54,285 nucleotides of DNA from Rhodanobacteraceae bacterium. Its GTDB lineage: Bacteria > Pseudomonadota > Gammaproteobacteria > Xanthomonadales > Rhodanobacteraceae. The notes under the pieces were generated by a model. It had not been told where the DNA came from, did no database searches, and saw only the letters and a list, made by a program, of their open reading frames with translations. Below, piece after piece: positions 26,043-34,344 of the stretch. A program made the position numbers and the translations under genes. The stretch covers positions 1 to 54,285 of the forward strand of contig JAEUPP010000060.1 in the NCBI GenBank assembly GCA_016790075.1, written 5' to 3'. Within the stretch, counting starts at the first letter, position 1; every line of letters begins with the position of its first letter.

Positions 26043-28004
26043 CTAGCGACGTCCCTTGTGCTTGCCGCCGCCGCGATGCCCTTCCGGTGCTTCGTCAGCG
26101 CGTGTGATACGCAGTTGCTGACCCGACACCCAGACTTTCTTCAGGTGCTTGAACACATCAGCCGGCATGCCCTCGGGCAGGTCGATAAAGCTGTGGTCGT
26201 CGCGGATTTCGATTCGGCCAATATTCGCGCTGTCCAGCCCAGCTTCGTTCGCGATCGCACCGACGATATTGGCCGGTTTCACGCCGTGACTGTGGCCGAC
26301 TTCGATGCGGAACGTCTCCATGCCGGTTTCCTGCCGGCGCGGGCGCTCGGGCCGCTCCGGGCGCTCGGCACGCGCAGGGCGCTCGCGTGGTGTACGTTCG
26401 GCGGCCTTGCCCGCGGCTGCGTCCAGGCTTTCCCGGCGCGGCATCGGCGTGCCTTGAACCACTGCATCCTGTACGCGTGGCGCTTCGCTGCCGGAACGAT
26501 CCGCAGCCGCAGGATGGCGCGGCTTGGGCGAGGCGGCGTTCGACGCGTCTCGCTCGCGGCGTTCGGGCCGTGGCCGTTCGCTGCGTACTGCACGTTCGCC
26601 GCGCGGGCTGTCACCGTCGCGGCGCGCGACCCATTTCTCGCGCTCGTGGCGCTCGAACTTGGCTTCCGGTTCCAGCAGCAGCGGTGTATCACCCTGCGCC
26701 AGACGCGCGAGTGCGGCAGCGATCTCGACGGCCGGCACATCGTGTTCTTTCTCGTACTGCTCTATAAGTTGCTGGAACAGCTCCAGCCCGCCCGCGGCAC
26801 GTGTATCGCTGATGCGCTGCTTGAAGCGCGCAATGCGCTGGTCGTTGACAGCTTCCACGGTGGGCAGGCTCATCGGCTCTATCGGCTGCCGCGTGGCGCG
26901 CTCGATCGCGCGCAACATGCCGCGTTCGCGCGGCGCGACAAACAGGATGGCATCACCACTGCGGCCGGCGCGGCCGGTGCGGCCAATGCGGTGTACATAG
27001 GCTTCCGTGTCATACGGGATATCGAAGTTCAGCACATGGCTGATGCGTTCGACGTCCAGCCCGCGTGCGGCGACGTCGGTGGCGACGAGGATGTCAATCT
27101 GGCCATCCTTGAGCCGTTGTATCGTGCGTTCGCGCTGCTGCTGCTGAATGTCGCCGTTGATGGCCGCGGCAGCGAGACCGCGGGCGGCGAGTTTCTCGGC
27201 GAGTTCTTCGGTCGCCGCCTTGGTGCGCGCGAAGATGATCATCGCGTCAAACGGTTCGGCTTCGAGGATGCGGGTCAGGGCATCGAGCTTGTGCAGACCG
27301 CTGACCTGCCAGTAGCGCTGGCGGATATTCGTCGCGGTCGTGGTCTTGGCCTTGATCGTGACTTCGACCGGATCCTTGAGGTGGGTCTGGGCAATGCGCC
27401 GTATTGGCGCCGGCATGGTTGCGGAGAACAGCGCGATCTGGCGCGTCGGTGGTGTTTTCTGCAGCACGGTCTCGACATCGTCGACAAAACCCATGCGCAG
27501 CATTTCGTCGGCTTCGTCGAGCACCAGACAGGACAGGTTGGACAGATCCAGCGTGCCGCGGTCGAGGTGGTCAATGACCCGGCCCGGTGTGCCGACGACG
27601 ACCTGGACGCCGCGACGCAGGGCTTGCAGCTGTGGGCCGTAGCCCTGGCCGCCATAGATGGGCAGCACCTGGAAACCCGGCAGGTGGGCGGCGTATTTCT
27701 GGAATGCCTCGGCAACCTGGATGGCCAGTTCGCGCGTCGGTGCCAGCACCAGCGCCTGGGGATAGCGCTTGTCCGCGTCAATCCGCGCGAGTATGGGCAG
27801 CGCGAATGCCGCGGTCTTGCCCGTGCCGGTCTGGGCCTGGCCGAGTACGTCGCGCCCGGCCAGCAGCGGGGGAATCGTTGCTGCCTGGATGGGCGACGGC
27901 GCTTCGTACCCAACCTCGTCCAGCGCCTTGAGCACCGTTGCCGGCAGATCCAGTTCGCGGAAGGTGGACGGACCCGGCTGGGCGCTTTCGGTGGATTCGG
28001 TCAT
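26043..28004 (-). CDS. deaD: DEAD-box ATP-dependent RNA helicase with DbpA-type RNA-binding domain (DeaD/CsdA)
   Basis: The start ATG at 28004 gives MTESTESAQPG and a 653-aa protein. The frame stays open for 48 more codons upstream, but those residues are not helicase-like. Motifs in order: FRELDLPATVLKAL-SPIQ (Q motif), AQTGTGKT (Walker A), PTRELA, GTPGRVIDHL, LDEADEML, SATMP, the recombination lobe with IIFARTKAATEELAE, VATDVAARGLDVERI and HRIGRTGRAGR. After a charged Arg/Glu/Pro-rich linker (about 430-570) comes a DbpA-like RNA-binding domain (FRIEVGHSHGVKPANIVGAIAN...DDHSFIDLP) and a basic tail, HRGGGKHKGRR. It acts in the cytoplasm on structured RNA, typically ribosome assembly and cold adaptation. 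Confidence 0.95.
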   Translation of the reverse strand: MTESTESAQPGPSTFRELDLPATVLKALDEVGYEAPSPIQAATIPPLLAGRDVLGQAQTGTGKTAAFALPILARIDADKRYPQALVLAPTRELAIQVAEAFQKYAAHLPGFQVLPIYGGQGYGPQLQALRRGVQVVVGTPGRVIDHLDRGTLDLSNLSCLVLDEADEMLRMGFVDDVETVLQKTPPTRQIALFSATMPAPIRRIAQTHLKDPVEVTIKAKTTTATNIRQRYWQVSGLHKLDALTRILEAEPFDAMIIFARTKAATEELAEKLAARGLAAAAINGDIQQQQRERTIQRLKDGQIDILVATDVAARGLDVERISHVLNFDIPYDTEAYVHRIGRTGRAGRSGDAILFVAPRERGMLRAIERATRQPIEPMSLPTVEAVNDQRIARFKQRISDTRAAGGLELFQQLIEQYEKEHDVPAVEIAAALARLAQGDTPLLLEPEAKFERHEREKWVARRDGDSPRGERAVRSERPRPERRERDASNAASPKPRHPAAADRSGSEAPRVQDAVVQGTPMPRRESLDAAAGKAAERTPRERPARAERPERPERPRRQETGMETFRIEVGHSHGVKPANIVGAIANEAGLDSANIGRIEIRDDHSFIDLPEGMPADVFKHLKKVWVSGQQLRITRADEAPEGHRGGGKHKGRR

Positions 28005-28212
28005 GGGTCGGGCTCGCGGAGGGCGGCCTATTGTGGCCGATGCGGCCCCGAAATGCTTGGTTTGCCGCCAGCCGCCCTGCAGCCGCAGCGGGTTCGCACA
28101 CAACAAGGCAGCAAAGGAAAAAAATACGCTAGAGTCCTGCCGCCGCAACCGGTTGCTCCGCGTTTGTTTCCATCCATCGCCGCCGTTGGCGGCTCAGCGA
28201 CGAGGATTCCGC

Positions 28213-29163
28213 ATGTCCGCACCGTTTGACACGACGGCTGGCAACCGTGTTGGCCAGCTGGGCATGACCCTGTCATCCATCGCCTACGCAGCCGATCAGA
28301 CCCGCATCGAAAGCTTGCTGGCGGATACCTCGCTGGCGACCGGCGGCGACTGGACCCTGGTCTGGTATGCGCGCGATGCCGGCAATCAGGTCTTCGTGGT
28401 GCAGCATGGACCCAGCGGCCAGTATGCAATCGCGATACGCGGCTCGGTTACCGACCCAAAGACCAAGGCGTTCTGGATCGACTGGCTGGCTCAGGATCTC
28501 AGCGTGTTCCGCATGGCTGACTGGCCTTACGGCGGGGCACCGGCCGGAGCACGCATTTCCCACGGCTCCCTGCAGGGACTCAGTAGCCTGCTCCTGCTCA
28601 AGGATGCCGCGCACGGCGATCTCGTCAGTTTCTTCCGCAACAGGGCCCGGCCGTATCTCACGGCGGTGGTCGGCCATAGTCTCGGCGGCGCGCTGGCCAG
28701 CATGCTGGCGCCCTACCTGCAGCAGCAGTTCTCCACTGGCCAGAGCCACACTGATCAGAGCCGCACTGATCAGAGCCGGTTAGACTTCTGGCCAGTCACG
28801 TTCGCCGGTACCACCGCGGGCAACGACGTATTCGCGGACTGGCTGAGCGACCAGTTCGCCATGGCCAACAGCCGCTACTACAACGTCAATGATCTGGTGC
28901 CGCATGCCTTCCAGGCGCTGGACTGGATTCGCACATCATTTCCGGATGGGCCGAAACTGCCGATCGAGCTGATCCCGCTGCTGGGACTGATCCGAGAGAC
29001 GCTCAAGCTCGAAAAGGCAAACTACGCCCAGCCTGGCGCCGGCGTAGCGTTGCAGGGACGCATCGATCGCGGCGACAACTGGTTTGCCGAGGCGGGACTG
29101 CAGCACAGCGGAGCGAACTATCTTGCGCTGCTCGGTGCACCGCCGGTAAACAACGGCGGCTGA
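28213..29163 (+). CDS. Class 3 lipase-like alpha/beta hydrolase
   Basis: The start ATG at 28213 has GAGGA 7 bases upstream. The protein is 316 aa with no signal peptide. The nucleophile elbow GHSLGG (Ser156) is preceded by AIRGSVTDPKTKAFWIDWLAQDL, the class 3 lipase 'RGT' strand. A second half with FAGTTAGND and YYNVNDLVPHAF carries the likely catalytic Asp, and LQHSGANYL supplies a His. A 15-base unit is repeated three times in tandem just after the elbow (28741-28785), encoding QSHTD-QSRTD-QSRLD in a surface loop. It would hydrolyse ester bonds of lipids, probably intracellularly. It ends 3 bases from the stop of the opposing DUF4345-like gene. Confidence 0.88.
   Translation: MSAPFDTTAGNRVGQLGMTLSSIAYAADQTRIESLLADTSLATGGDWTLVWYARDAGNQVFVVQHGPSGQYAIAIRGSVTDPKTKAFWIDWLAQDLSVFRMADWPYGGAPAGARISHGSLQGLSSLLLLKDAAHGDLVSFFRNRARPYLTAVVGHSLGGALASMLAPYLQQQFSTGQSHTDQSRTDQSRLDFWPVTFAGTTAGNDVFADWLSDQFAMANSRYYNVNDLVPHAFQALDWIRTSFPDGPKLPIELIPLLGLIRETLKLEKANYAQPGAGVALQGRIDRGDNWFAEAGLQHSGANYLALLGAPPVNNGG
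28741..28785 (+). repeat. Three-copy 15-bp in-frame tandem repeat in the lipase gene
   Basis: Units CAGAGCCACACTGAT, CAGAGCCGCACTGAT and CAGAGCCGGTTAGAC are contiguous and in frame, each adding five residues (QSxTD/QSRLD). The first two differ by one base, so the expansion looks recent and could vary between strains. Confidence 0.85.
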
Positions 29164-29166
29164 TCG

Positions 29167-29538
29167 TCAGTTCGCCCGCAGGCACAGGGCGAGCGCGGCC
29201 AGCAACAGGAAAAGCTCCAACCCGGCCACGGCCAGCATGGTCGTGCCGGGCACGCCGTAACGCAGGATGCCCGCCAGGCGATAAATCACCAGGCCAGCAT
29301 AGAGAAACAGCGAGAAGACCAGGCCTGTGCGCTGCGGCTCCGGCCCTGCATACACCGTCCAGGCGTAGAACGCGGCGAGGCCGAGTTCAAGGCCGCCATA
29401 GACAGTCAGGAATTCGACCCGGCCCTGCGCGTCCAGAGTAAAGCCCAATGCGGCGGCGATACGTTCCGGCACCAGGCTGGAGGCCAGCGCGAAGGCGGCG
29501 TAGAGCACGGCATTGATTAGGAGATAGGCGATGACCAT
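29167..29538 (-). CDS. DUF4345-like small integral membrane protein
   Basis: The start ATG at 29538 gives a 123-aa protein with four hydrophobic segments: AYLLINAVLYAAFALASSL, FLTVYGGLELGLAAFYAW, GLVFSLFLYAGLVIYRLAG and TMLAVAGLELFLLLAALAL. The pattern 'P-E-x-x-A-x-x-GFTLDAQGRVEFLTVYGGLELG' is that of DUF4345 proteins as I recall. The longer upstream frame (to 29889) runs through the promoter region of the divergent gene and is not credible. The role is unknown. It is convergent with the lipase gene and divergent from the YcaQ-type gene. Confidence 0.78.
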   Translation of the reverse strand: MVIAYLLINAVLYAAFALASSLVPERIAAALGFTLDAQGRVEFLTVYGGLELGLAAFYAWTVYAGPEPQRTGLVFSLFLYAGLVIYRLAGILRYGVPGTTMLAVAGLELFLLLAALALCLRAN

Positions 29539-29719
29539 GGCTTGCCCGCGGATCGCTGGAGTGAGTGCAGAGCACTGTAGCGCAGCCGGTGCGCGGTTTG
29601 CATCGGTACGCCCGCGCGGACGAGTCCGGCTACACTGCGGCGCCGCCAGGGCACGATCGCGTGCCCGCCTTGTCATTCCGGCGTCTCGCCGCGACGGGAT
29701 TGTGCAAAATTGCAATATA

Positions 29720-29725
29720 TATAAA
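29720..29725 (+). promoter_or_regulatory. A/T-rich candidate -10 region before the YcaQ-type gene
   Basis: TATAAA sits within an A/T run (29706-29727) that stands out in this GC-rich DNA, 16 to 20 bases before the GTG start. A paired -35 at proper spacing is not clear (TTGTGC at 29700-29705 is only 14 bases away). Confidence 0.3.
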
Positions 29726-29740
29726 GGCTCATCCACTGCC

Positions 29741-30997
29741 GTGACGCCATCATTGACCCTGAGTGAGTCCCAGGCGCGGCTGCTGCATCTCGCGGCACAG
29801 GGACTGCTGCTTGCGCCGCGCGCAAAGGCCACGCCGGCGCGCCTGCTCGCGGCCATCGCGCGCATGGAGCTGCTGCAGATCGATACCATCCATGTGGTTG
29901 CGCGCAGCCCATACCTGACCTTGTTCTCGCGTATCGGTGCCTATCCGGCGTTGTGGCTGGACCGGGCGCTGGCACGCGGGCAAGTGTTCGAGACCTGGGC
30001 GCACGAAGCCTGTTTTGCGCCGATGGCGGACTTCGACCTGCATCGTGATTTCCGTGCCGGGCGTATGAACCACTGGGCGATGCGTCACGCGGCACGGGTG
30101 CGCAGCACACACCGCAAAGAGACCGATGCCTTGCTCGCGCATGTGGCCGAGCGTGGCGCGGTGCGTTCAGCCGATTTCGAGCGCAGCGACGGACAGAGCG
30201 GCGGCTGGTGGGGCTGGAAAGCCGAAAAGCGCTGGCTGGAAGCCTTGTTCGGCACGGGCGAACTCATGGTTGCGCGGCGCGACAACTTCCAGCGTGTCTA
30301 TGATTTGAGTCCGCGTGTGCTGCAGGCCGCGCGGCGGCACCGGATCGAATGTGAGCCGCAGACGCCGGAAGCGGTCAAGCGCGAATGGATAACACGTTCG
30401 ATCAAGGCCCTCGGTGTGACGCCGGCGCGCTGGATCGCCGACTACTTCCGCCTGGGCCGGCAGATCACGGCTGACGAACTGGCGCCGCTGCTGGAAGCCG
30501 GCGTTATCTTCAGTGTGCGCGTCGAGGGTTGGGACAAGCCGGGCTATGTGCACGCCGATCATCTGCCGCTGGCGCAGCGCGCAGCCAAGGGCGCGCTGCG
30601 CGCGACGCATACCACGCTGCTGTCGCCATTCGACCCGGTGGTCTGGGATCGCGCGCGCGCCTCGGCGCTGTTCGCCTTCGACTACCGCATCGAGTGTTAT
30701 ACGCCCGAACCCAAACGCCGCTACGGCTACTTCGTGCTGCCGCTGCTGCGGCGCGGGCAACTGGTCGGCCGGCTGGATGCGAAAGCGCACCGGCGTGAAG
30801 GCCGCTTCGAGGTCAAGGCCCTGTTCCTCGAAGACGACGTAACCGGCGACGAAGCCCTGGCGACGGATCTTGCCGCCGCCATCCGCCACTGCGCCGATTG
30901 GCACGGGACACCGCAGGTCAGTCTGGGCCGCAGCGAACCACGTGCGTTTGCCGTGCCGCTGCGGCGGGCCTTGCGCGCGCTGGATCAGAGCGACTGA
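29741..30997 (+). CDS. YcaQ/AlkX-type DNA glycosylase (winged-helix, HTH_42 family)
   Basis: The start is taken as the GTG at 29741 (418 aa); a TTG at 29753 is an alternative, and the open frame upstream is not protein-like. Family hallmarks: SQARLLHLAAQGLL, the catalytic-region motif MELLQIDTIHVVARSPYLTLFSRIGAY, FETWAHEACFAPM, WWGWKAEKRWLEALFGTGELMVARR and LLSPFDPVVWDR, then the C-terminal wing with YGYFVLPLL-LVGRLDAKAHR. The Q-x-D at Q46-D48 matches the AlkX (YcaQ) branch rather than the QxQ of AlkZ. The family removes bulky or cross-linking N-alkyl purine adducts from DNA. It stands alone here with no toxin or biosynthetic neighbours, which suits a general repair role. Confidence 0.9.
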   Translation: MTPSLTLSESQARLLHLAAQGLLLAPRAKATPARLLAAIARMELLQIDTIHVVARSPYLTLFSRIGAYPALWLDRALARGQVFETWAHEACFAPMADFDLHRDFRAGRMNHWAMRHAARVRSTHRKETDALLAHVAERGAVRSADFERSDGQSGGWWGWKAEKRWLEALFGTGELMVARRDNFQRVYDLSPRVLQAARRHRIECEPQTPEAVKREWITRSIKALGVTPARWIADYFRLGRQITADELAPLLEAGVIFSVRVEGWDKPGYVHADHLPLAQRAAKGALRATHTTLLSPFDPVVWDRARASALFAFDYRIECYTPEPKRRYGYFVLPLLRRGQLVGRLDAKAHRREGRFEVKALFLEDDVTGDEALATDLAAAIRHCADWHGTPQVSLGRSEPRAFAVPLRRALRALDQSD

Positions 30998-31211
30998 CTC
31001 AGTCTGGGGATTCATCCCCGGGCAGTGCAGGCAGATTCAATTCGCGCAGAAACCTATTGCTGAAAGGCGGGGCAGCCACAGTAGTGTCGAATTGGGGCAT
31101 TTCGCGGGGTTGTTCTCATGCAGCATGCCCCCGCCAGTGGCCAGCGGGGGGCCGTAGTGTAGACGCAGCTCCGGCGCCGTTGCCTGTGCCGTGATCAGCC
31201 GGTTGCGGTAG

Positions 31212-31664
31212 TCAGAACAGGTCGAAGCGTAGTCCTTCGCGTTCGTTGTCCCAGATCGTCGATACGATCCACCAGCGCGCACCGTCGTGGAACAGCTGGA
31301 TGGAGTTCGCGCCGCGTTTGAGCAGGCCGCCGCCGTCGGCTTCGGTGCGTGCTTCGTAGCGGCTCCAGACATGGGCAATCTGGCCGAAGCGTTCGACGCG
31401 TTGCGCGGTTTCGACTTCAAAGAACGCGTTCTGCGCGAAGAAAGGCGTCACATTGGCGATGTATTGCTCGACGCTGAAACACTCGGCCCGGGGTTTGCCG
31501 TCAGCATCAATCACGGTGCGCAGGCTGCGTGCGCCCGGCAGATGCAGGGCACGGAAACGTTCCCAGTCGCGCGGCGCGCCGGCGGCTCCGGAAATGCAGG
31601 CATAGACGGCACGCACCAGGGTGCCAGCCTGTTGCGCATCATGGCTGACAGGTGTGTCGCTCAT
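31212..31664 (-). CDS. NTF2-like/SnoaL-type protein
   Basis: The start ATG at 31664 (150 aa) has GGAG about 7 bases upstream; the frame stays open 17 codons further. The protein has the cone-shaped NTF2 pattern: an initial helix (LVRAVYACISGAAGAPRDWERFRALHLPGARSL), a central helix (SVEQYIANVTPFFAQNAFFEVE) and strands HVWSRYEARTE, GANSIQLFHDGARWWIVSTIWDNE. Such proteins may be small enzymes or ligand binders; catalytic residues cannot be assigned. It is a single gene; about 200 bases on each side show nothing but spacer. Confidence 0.78.
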   Translation of the reverse strand: MSDTPVSHDAQQAGTLVRAVYACISGAAGAPRDWERFRALHLPGARSLRTVIDADGKPRAECFSVEQYIANVTPFFAQNAFFEVETAQRVERFGQIAHVWSRYEARTEADGGGLLKRGANSIQLFHDGARWWIVSTIWDNEREGLRFDLF

Positions 31665-31877
31665 CGCGGGCTCCGCTGCTGACGTCGCGGCAGCCTTGCG
31701 CAGTGCAGGCTTCAACCTCCAGTGCCGAAAGTTGCGGACACTTTGCCGCGCACTGCGTCGTATACAACGACTGGAGAACGCTCAGCAGCGTTCAGGAATG
31801 GGCGCGACTGAGCCGCCCCTTGCAGCCAGGACAGGCGATTTTGACGGCGACGGAGAGGACGCGTAGTCTCGCGCGCC

Positions 31878-32420
31878 GTGCGCATCTCATTCGTACTCGA
31901 AGCCGAAGACGTCGCGCGCTTTCATGCGGCGCTTGCGCGTGCGGAACGCCTTGCCGACTGCATGGACGAGTGCGAAGTCGTGGAGACGGCCAAGGAAGCC
32001 TTGAACACCTTGCCGCTGGCAAGTGCGCCAGCCTATGTACGGCAACGGCTCGTCTGCGTGCAGCAGATGATCCTCATGCTGGAGGACGAAGCCTGGTGCC
32101 TGCCTGGCGACGAGCGGCGCGAGCTGCTGCGCACGCTGATTTACTTCGCTGATCCGGAAGATCTGATTCCCGATGAAGTCGCCGTGATCGGATTGCTCGA
32201 CGATGCGATCATGCTTGAGCTTCTGCTGCGTCGTCTGCGCCATGTCATCGACGCCTACATGGACTTCTGCGACTACCGGCGCAAGCTGCAGGCGGACACC
32301 GCGCTGGAGCGTACGCACCTGAGCGTGTTGCTGGCGCGCCGCCGGGACGCGCTGCGGCTGCGCATGCAAAGGCGAGTCGCCCGTGTGCCGGCGCTGCGTG
32401 GCCTGCCGGCTCCGCGTTGA
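31878..32420 (+). CDS. YkvA/DUF1232 family protein
   Basis: The start is a GTG at 31878, giving MRISFVLEAEDVARFHAALARAE (180 aa). The DUF1232 signature is clear in the middle: LLRTLIYFADPEDLIPDEVAVIGLLDDAIMLELLLRR, matching the family's 'Y-DP-DLIPD-x-x-x-G-LDD' pattern. Flanking regions are strongly helical, and the C-terminus is Arg-rich. No clear membrane helix is present, unlike many family members. No function is established. It lies 84 bases before the slyD-type gene on the same strand and may share its transcript. Confidence 0.83.
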   Translation: MRISFVLEAEDVARFHAALARAERLADCMDECEVVETAKEALNTLPLASAPAYVRQRLVCVQQMILMLEDEAWCLPGDERRELLRTLIYFADPEDLIPDEVAVIGLLDDAIMLELLLRRLRHVIDAYMDFCDYRRKLQADTALERTHLSVLLARRRDALRLRMQRRVARVPALRGLPAPR

Positions 32421-32504
32421 GTCGGCCCGGCTTCTTCGCAGTGCAAGGTGACGCGCCGGGCTGTGGCCGCTACCATGCGCCCCTTTTTAGTCGCAGGCAG
32501 CAGC

Positions 32505-32993
32505 ATGAACGCGGAGAAGAACAAGGTCGTCAGCTTCCACTACACCGTGACCGGCGAAGACGGCGAAGTCGTCGACAGTTCGCGTGAGCGCGGCGAGCCG
32601 CTTTCGGTGCTGCTCGGTCATGGCAACATCATTCCAGGCCTGGAAAAGGCGCTGGACGGACGCGCCGCCGGCGACATGTTCACGGTGCAAGTGTCACCCG
32701 AAGAGGCTTACGGCCTGCGCAATCCCGACGCCAAGCAGCGCGTGCCCAAGAAGTATTTTCAAGGTGCGCAGAAGCTCAAGGCTGGCGATGTGACCGTGCT
32801 CAGCCTCAAGGATGGCGGCCATCGTGTGGTCACCGTGGTGAAGGTCGGCATGACCGCGATCGATGTGGATATGAACCATCCGCTTGCGGGGCAGAAGCTC
32901 ACCTTCGACGTCGAACTTACCGATGTGCGTGAGCCGGAGCCGGTCGAGCTGCAGCACGGCCACGCGCACGGAAAGGGCGGTCACGCGCATTGA
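32505..32993 (+). CDS. slyD: SlyD-type FKBP peptidyl-prolyl cis-trans isomerase
   Basis: The start ATG at 32505 gives MNAEKNKVVSFHYTVTGEDG (162 aa). FKBP motifs: DSSRERGEPLSVLLGHGNIIPGLEKAL, the IF (insert-in-flap) chaperone domain (about residues 70-125, with EEAYGLRNPDAKQRVPKKYF and DMNHPLAGQKL), and a short His-rich tail, HGHAHGKGGHAH, that can bind nickel. It acts in the cytoplasm as a prolyl isomerase and chaperone, with possible metallochaperone activity. The His tail is much shorter than in E. coli SlyD. Confidence 0.93.
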   Translation: MNAEKNKVVSFHYTVTGEDGEVVDSSRERGEPLSVLLGHGNIIPGLEKALDGRAAGDMFTVQVSPEEAYGLRNPDAKQRVPKKYFQGAQKLKAGDVTVLSLKDGGHRVVTVVKVGMTAIDVDMNHPLAGQKLTFDVELTDVREPEPVELQHGHAHGKGGHAH

Positions 32994-33001
32994 GCGCGGC
33001 G

Positions 33002-33026
33002 GTCCTCAGGCCGTCATGCTGAGGAC
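33002..33026 (+). terminator. Hairpin after the slyD-type gene
   Basis: Perfect 8-base stem GTCCTCAG/CTGAGGAC with a 9-base loop, starting 9 bases after the stop. No T run follows, so it may be a Rho-assisted end or an RNA-stabilising hairpin rather than a classical terminator. Confidence 0.45.
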
Positions 33027-33179
33027 TGATCGGCGACGTGGTTGACTGTTGCCGTGGGCAGCGTATCGATCACTCGCCGCAGCTGAGGATGTGGTGCGCC
33101 GGTGCGGCGCAACTGCGTTTTACGAAGTGCTTGCATCCGCCTCCGGTGGTTCTGCCCGCGCGGAGGCGTCGGTTTCGCC

Positions 33180-33683
33180 TCAACGGATCAGCCGCTTCGC
33201 TCCGGCGTAGTGCTGCCGCCAGTAGTCGCCGTCCAGGGCGTCGAGGCGTACTGTCCCGCCGCGGCTGGGGGCGTGCACGAAACGGCCTTCGCCGACATAG
33301 ATGCCGATATGGCTGATGCTGCCGCCGTCGCGGAAGAATACGAGATCACCCGGCGCCAGTTGCGCGCGTGACACAGAGGGTGCCGCCAGGCGATTGATCT
33401 CTGCGGCGCTGCGTGGCAGGCGCGCGCCGGCGACATCGTGGAAGATGTAGCCAATGAGTCCACTGCAATCGAAACCGCCTTCCGGCGTATTGCCGCCGTA
33501 GCGGTAAGGCGTACCTACCAGGCTGATGGCGCGAAACAGGATGTCGTTAGGGTCTGCCGTGATGCGCGGTGCGCTGATCGGTGCGCGCGGCGGTGGGCCT
33601 GTGCGGCAGGCGCTGAGCAGAATGGCGAGCAGAAGCAGTGCGCTCCAGCTGCGCACCCGCGACGGTGAAGGTGTTGCGTTCAC
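33180..33683 (-). CDS. NlpC/P60 lipoprotein endopeptidase
   Basis: Encodes 167 aa. The N-terminus is a lipoprotein signal with lipobox LLSAC. The NlpC/P60 papain-like domain follows: GTPYRYGGNTPEGGFDCSGLIGYIFHDVAG with the catalytic Cys, LPRSAAEI, APGDLVFFRDG, and SHIGIYVGEGRFVHAPSRGG with the catalytic His and the third polar residue. It would cut cell-wall peptides (gamma-D-Glu to diamino acid) from the periplasmic face of a membrane. Its ATG overlaps the stop of the amidase gene by 4 bases (33680-33683), so the two wall enzymes are probably translated together. Confidence 0.93.
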   Translation of the reverse strand: MNATPSPSRVRSWSALLLLAILLSACRTGPPPRAPISAPRITADPNDILFRAISLVGTPYRYGGNTPEGGFDCSGLIGYIFHDVAGARLPRSAAEINRLAAPSVSRAQLAPGDLVFFRDGGSISHIGIYVGEGRFVHAPSRGGTVRLDALDGDYWRQHYAGAKRLIR

Positions 33684-34252
33684 GGCCGGGCACCGGGCTG
33701 GAGACGTAGCAGGCCGCTGGAGTCCAGGCGCGCCCAGGGAAACAGGGGCCCCGGATCGCGCTTGCGCCGCACGCGCAGCGCCGCATCGTCGCTGGCGGCA
33801 ACGTAGTCCCTGTCGAGGTCTTCGTGGCCGGCGACCCAGCGCAGGCCGGCATGTACAGTGCGCAGCTGCTGCAGCAGTGCGAGCAGGCGCTCGATCTGCG
33901 CCTCGGTATAGGGTTCGTCCATCAGCTGGTGACGCGAGTCCAGCCAGTCGGGCCAGCGGCCGCGGTTGGCCAGCTCAATGCCTATGGCCCGTTCGTTGTA
34001 GCCGCGTGTGTGATGCGCTACGCGCTCGTCGGTGACATAGCGATAGATGGTGCCGTCATAGTCGATGTAGTAGTGGCCGCTGTTTCCGGTGCCCGATGCG
34101 TACAGCACCTGTTCGCCGTAGCGCCGCGCCGTGGCCAGGTCCGGCAGCTCCGTGCAATGGATCACGACCAGATCAATATCGGTGCTACGCCGCTGCGCGA
34201 GGCGTTCGATGTAGGGCAGCGGCTGATCGTGTATGGCGACATCGGCAGGCAT
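33680..34252 (-). CDS. N-acetylmuramoyl-L-alanine amidase (Amidase_2/AmpD-like)
   Basis: Encodes 190 aa without a recognisable signal peptide. Amidase_2 pattern: LVVIHCTE (first Zn His), SGHYYIDYDGTIYRYVTDERVAHHTRGYNERAIGIELANRG (second His and family core), and VAGHEDLDRDYVAASDD-RRKRDPGPLFPW (third ligand area and the 'K-x-DPGP-F-W' motif typical of AmpD-like amidases). It would cleave the amide between N-acetylmuramic acid and L-Ala. The lack of a signal peptide suggests a cytoplasmic, recycling-type enzyme. Its coupling to an NlpC/P60 lipoprotein suggests a shared role in wall-peptide turnover. Confidence 0.92.
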   Translation of the reverse strand: MPADVAIHDQPLPYIERLAQRRSTDIDLVVIHCTELPDLATARRYGEQVLYASGTGNSGHYYIDYDGTIYRYVTDERVAHHTRGYNERAIGIELANRGRWPDWLDSRHQLMDEPYTEAQIERLLALLQQLRTVHAGLRWVAGHEDLDRDYVAASDDAALRVRRKRDPGPLFPWARLDSSGLLRLQPGARP

Positions 34253-34344
34253 GGCAGCAGTCTGTCACGTGCTGCGGCGGCTGCCAACGCAGCACGTGCT
34301 AGCATTCGCGCCCAGTCGCAAGCGCAGGTATGTGAGGTACTCCG

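Noticed and set aside
31000-31211. Possible small gene between the YcaQ-type and NTF2-like genes
   Set aside because: Frames here are short and featureless; the stretch is best read as plain spacer.
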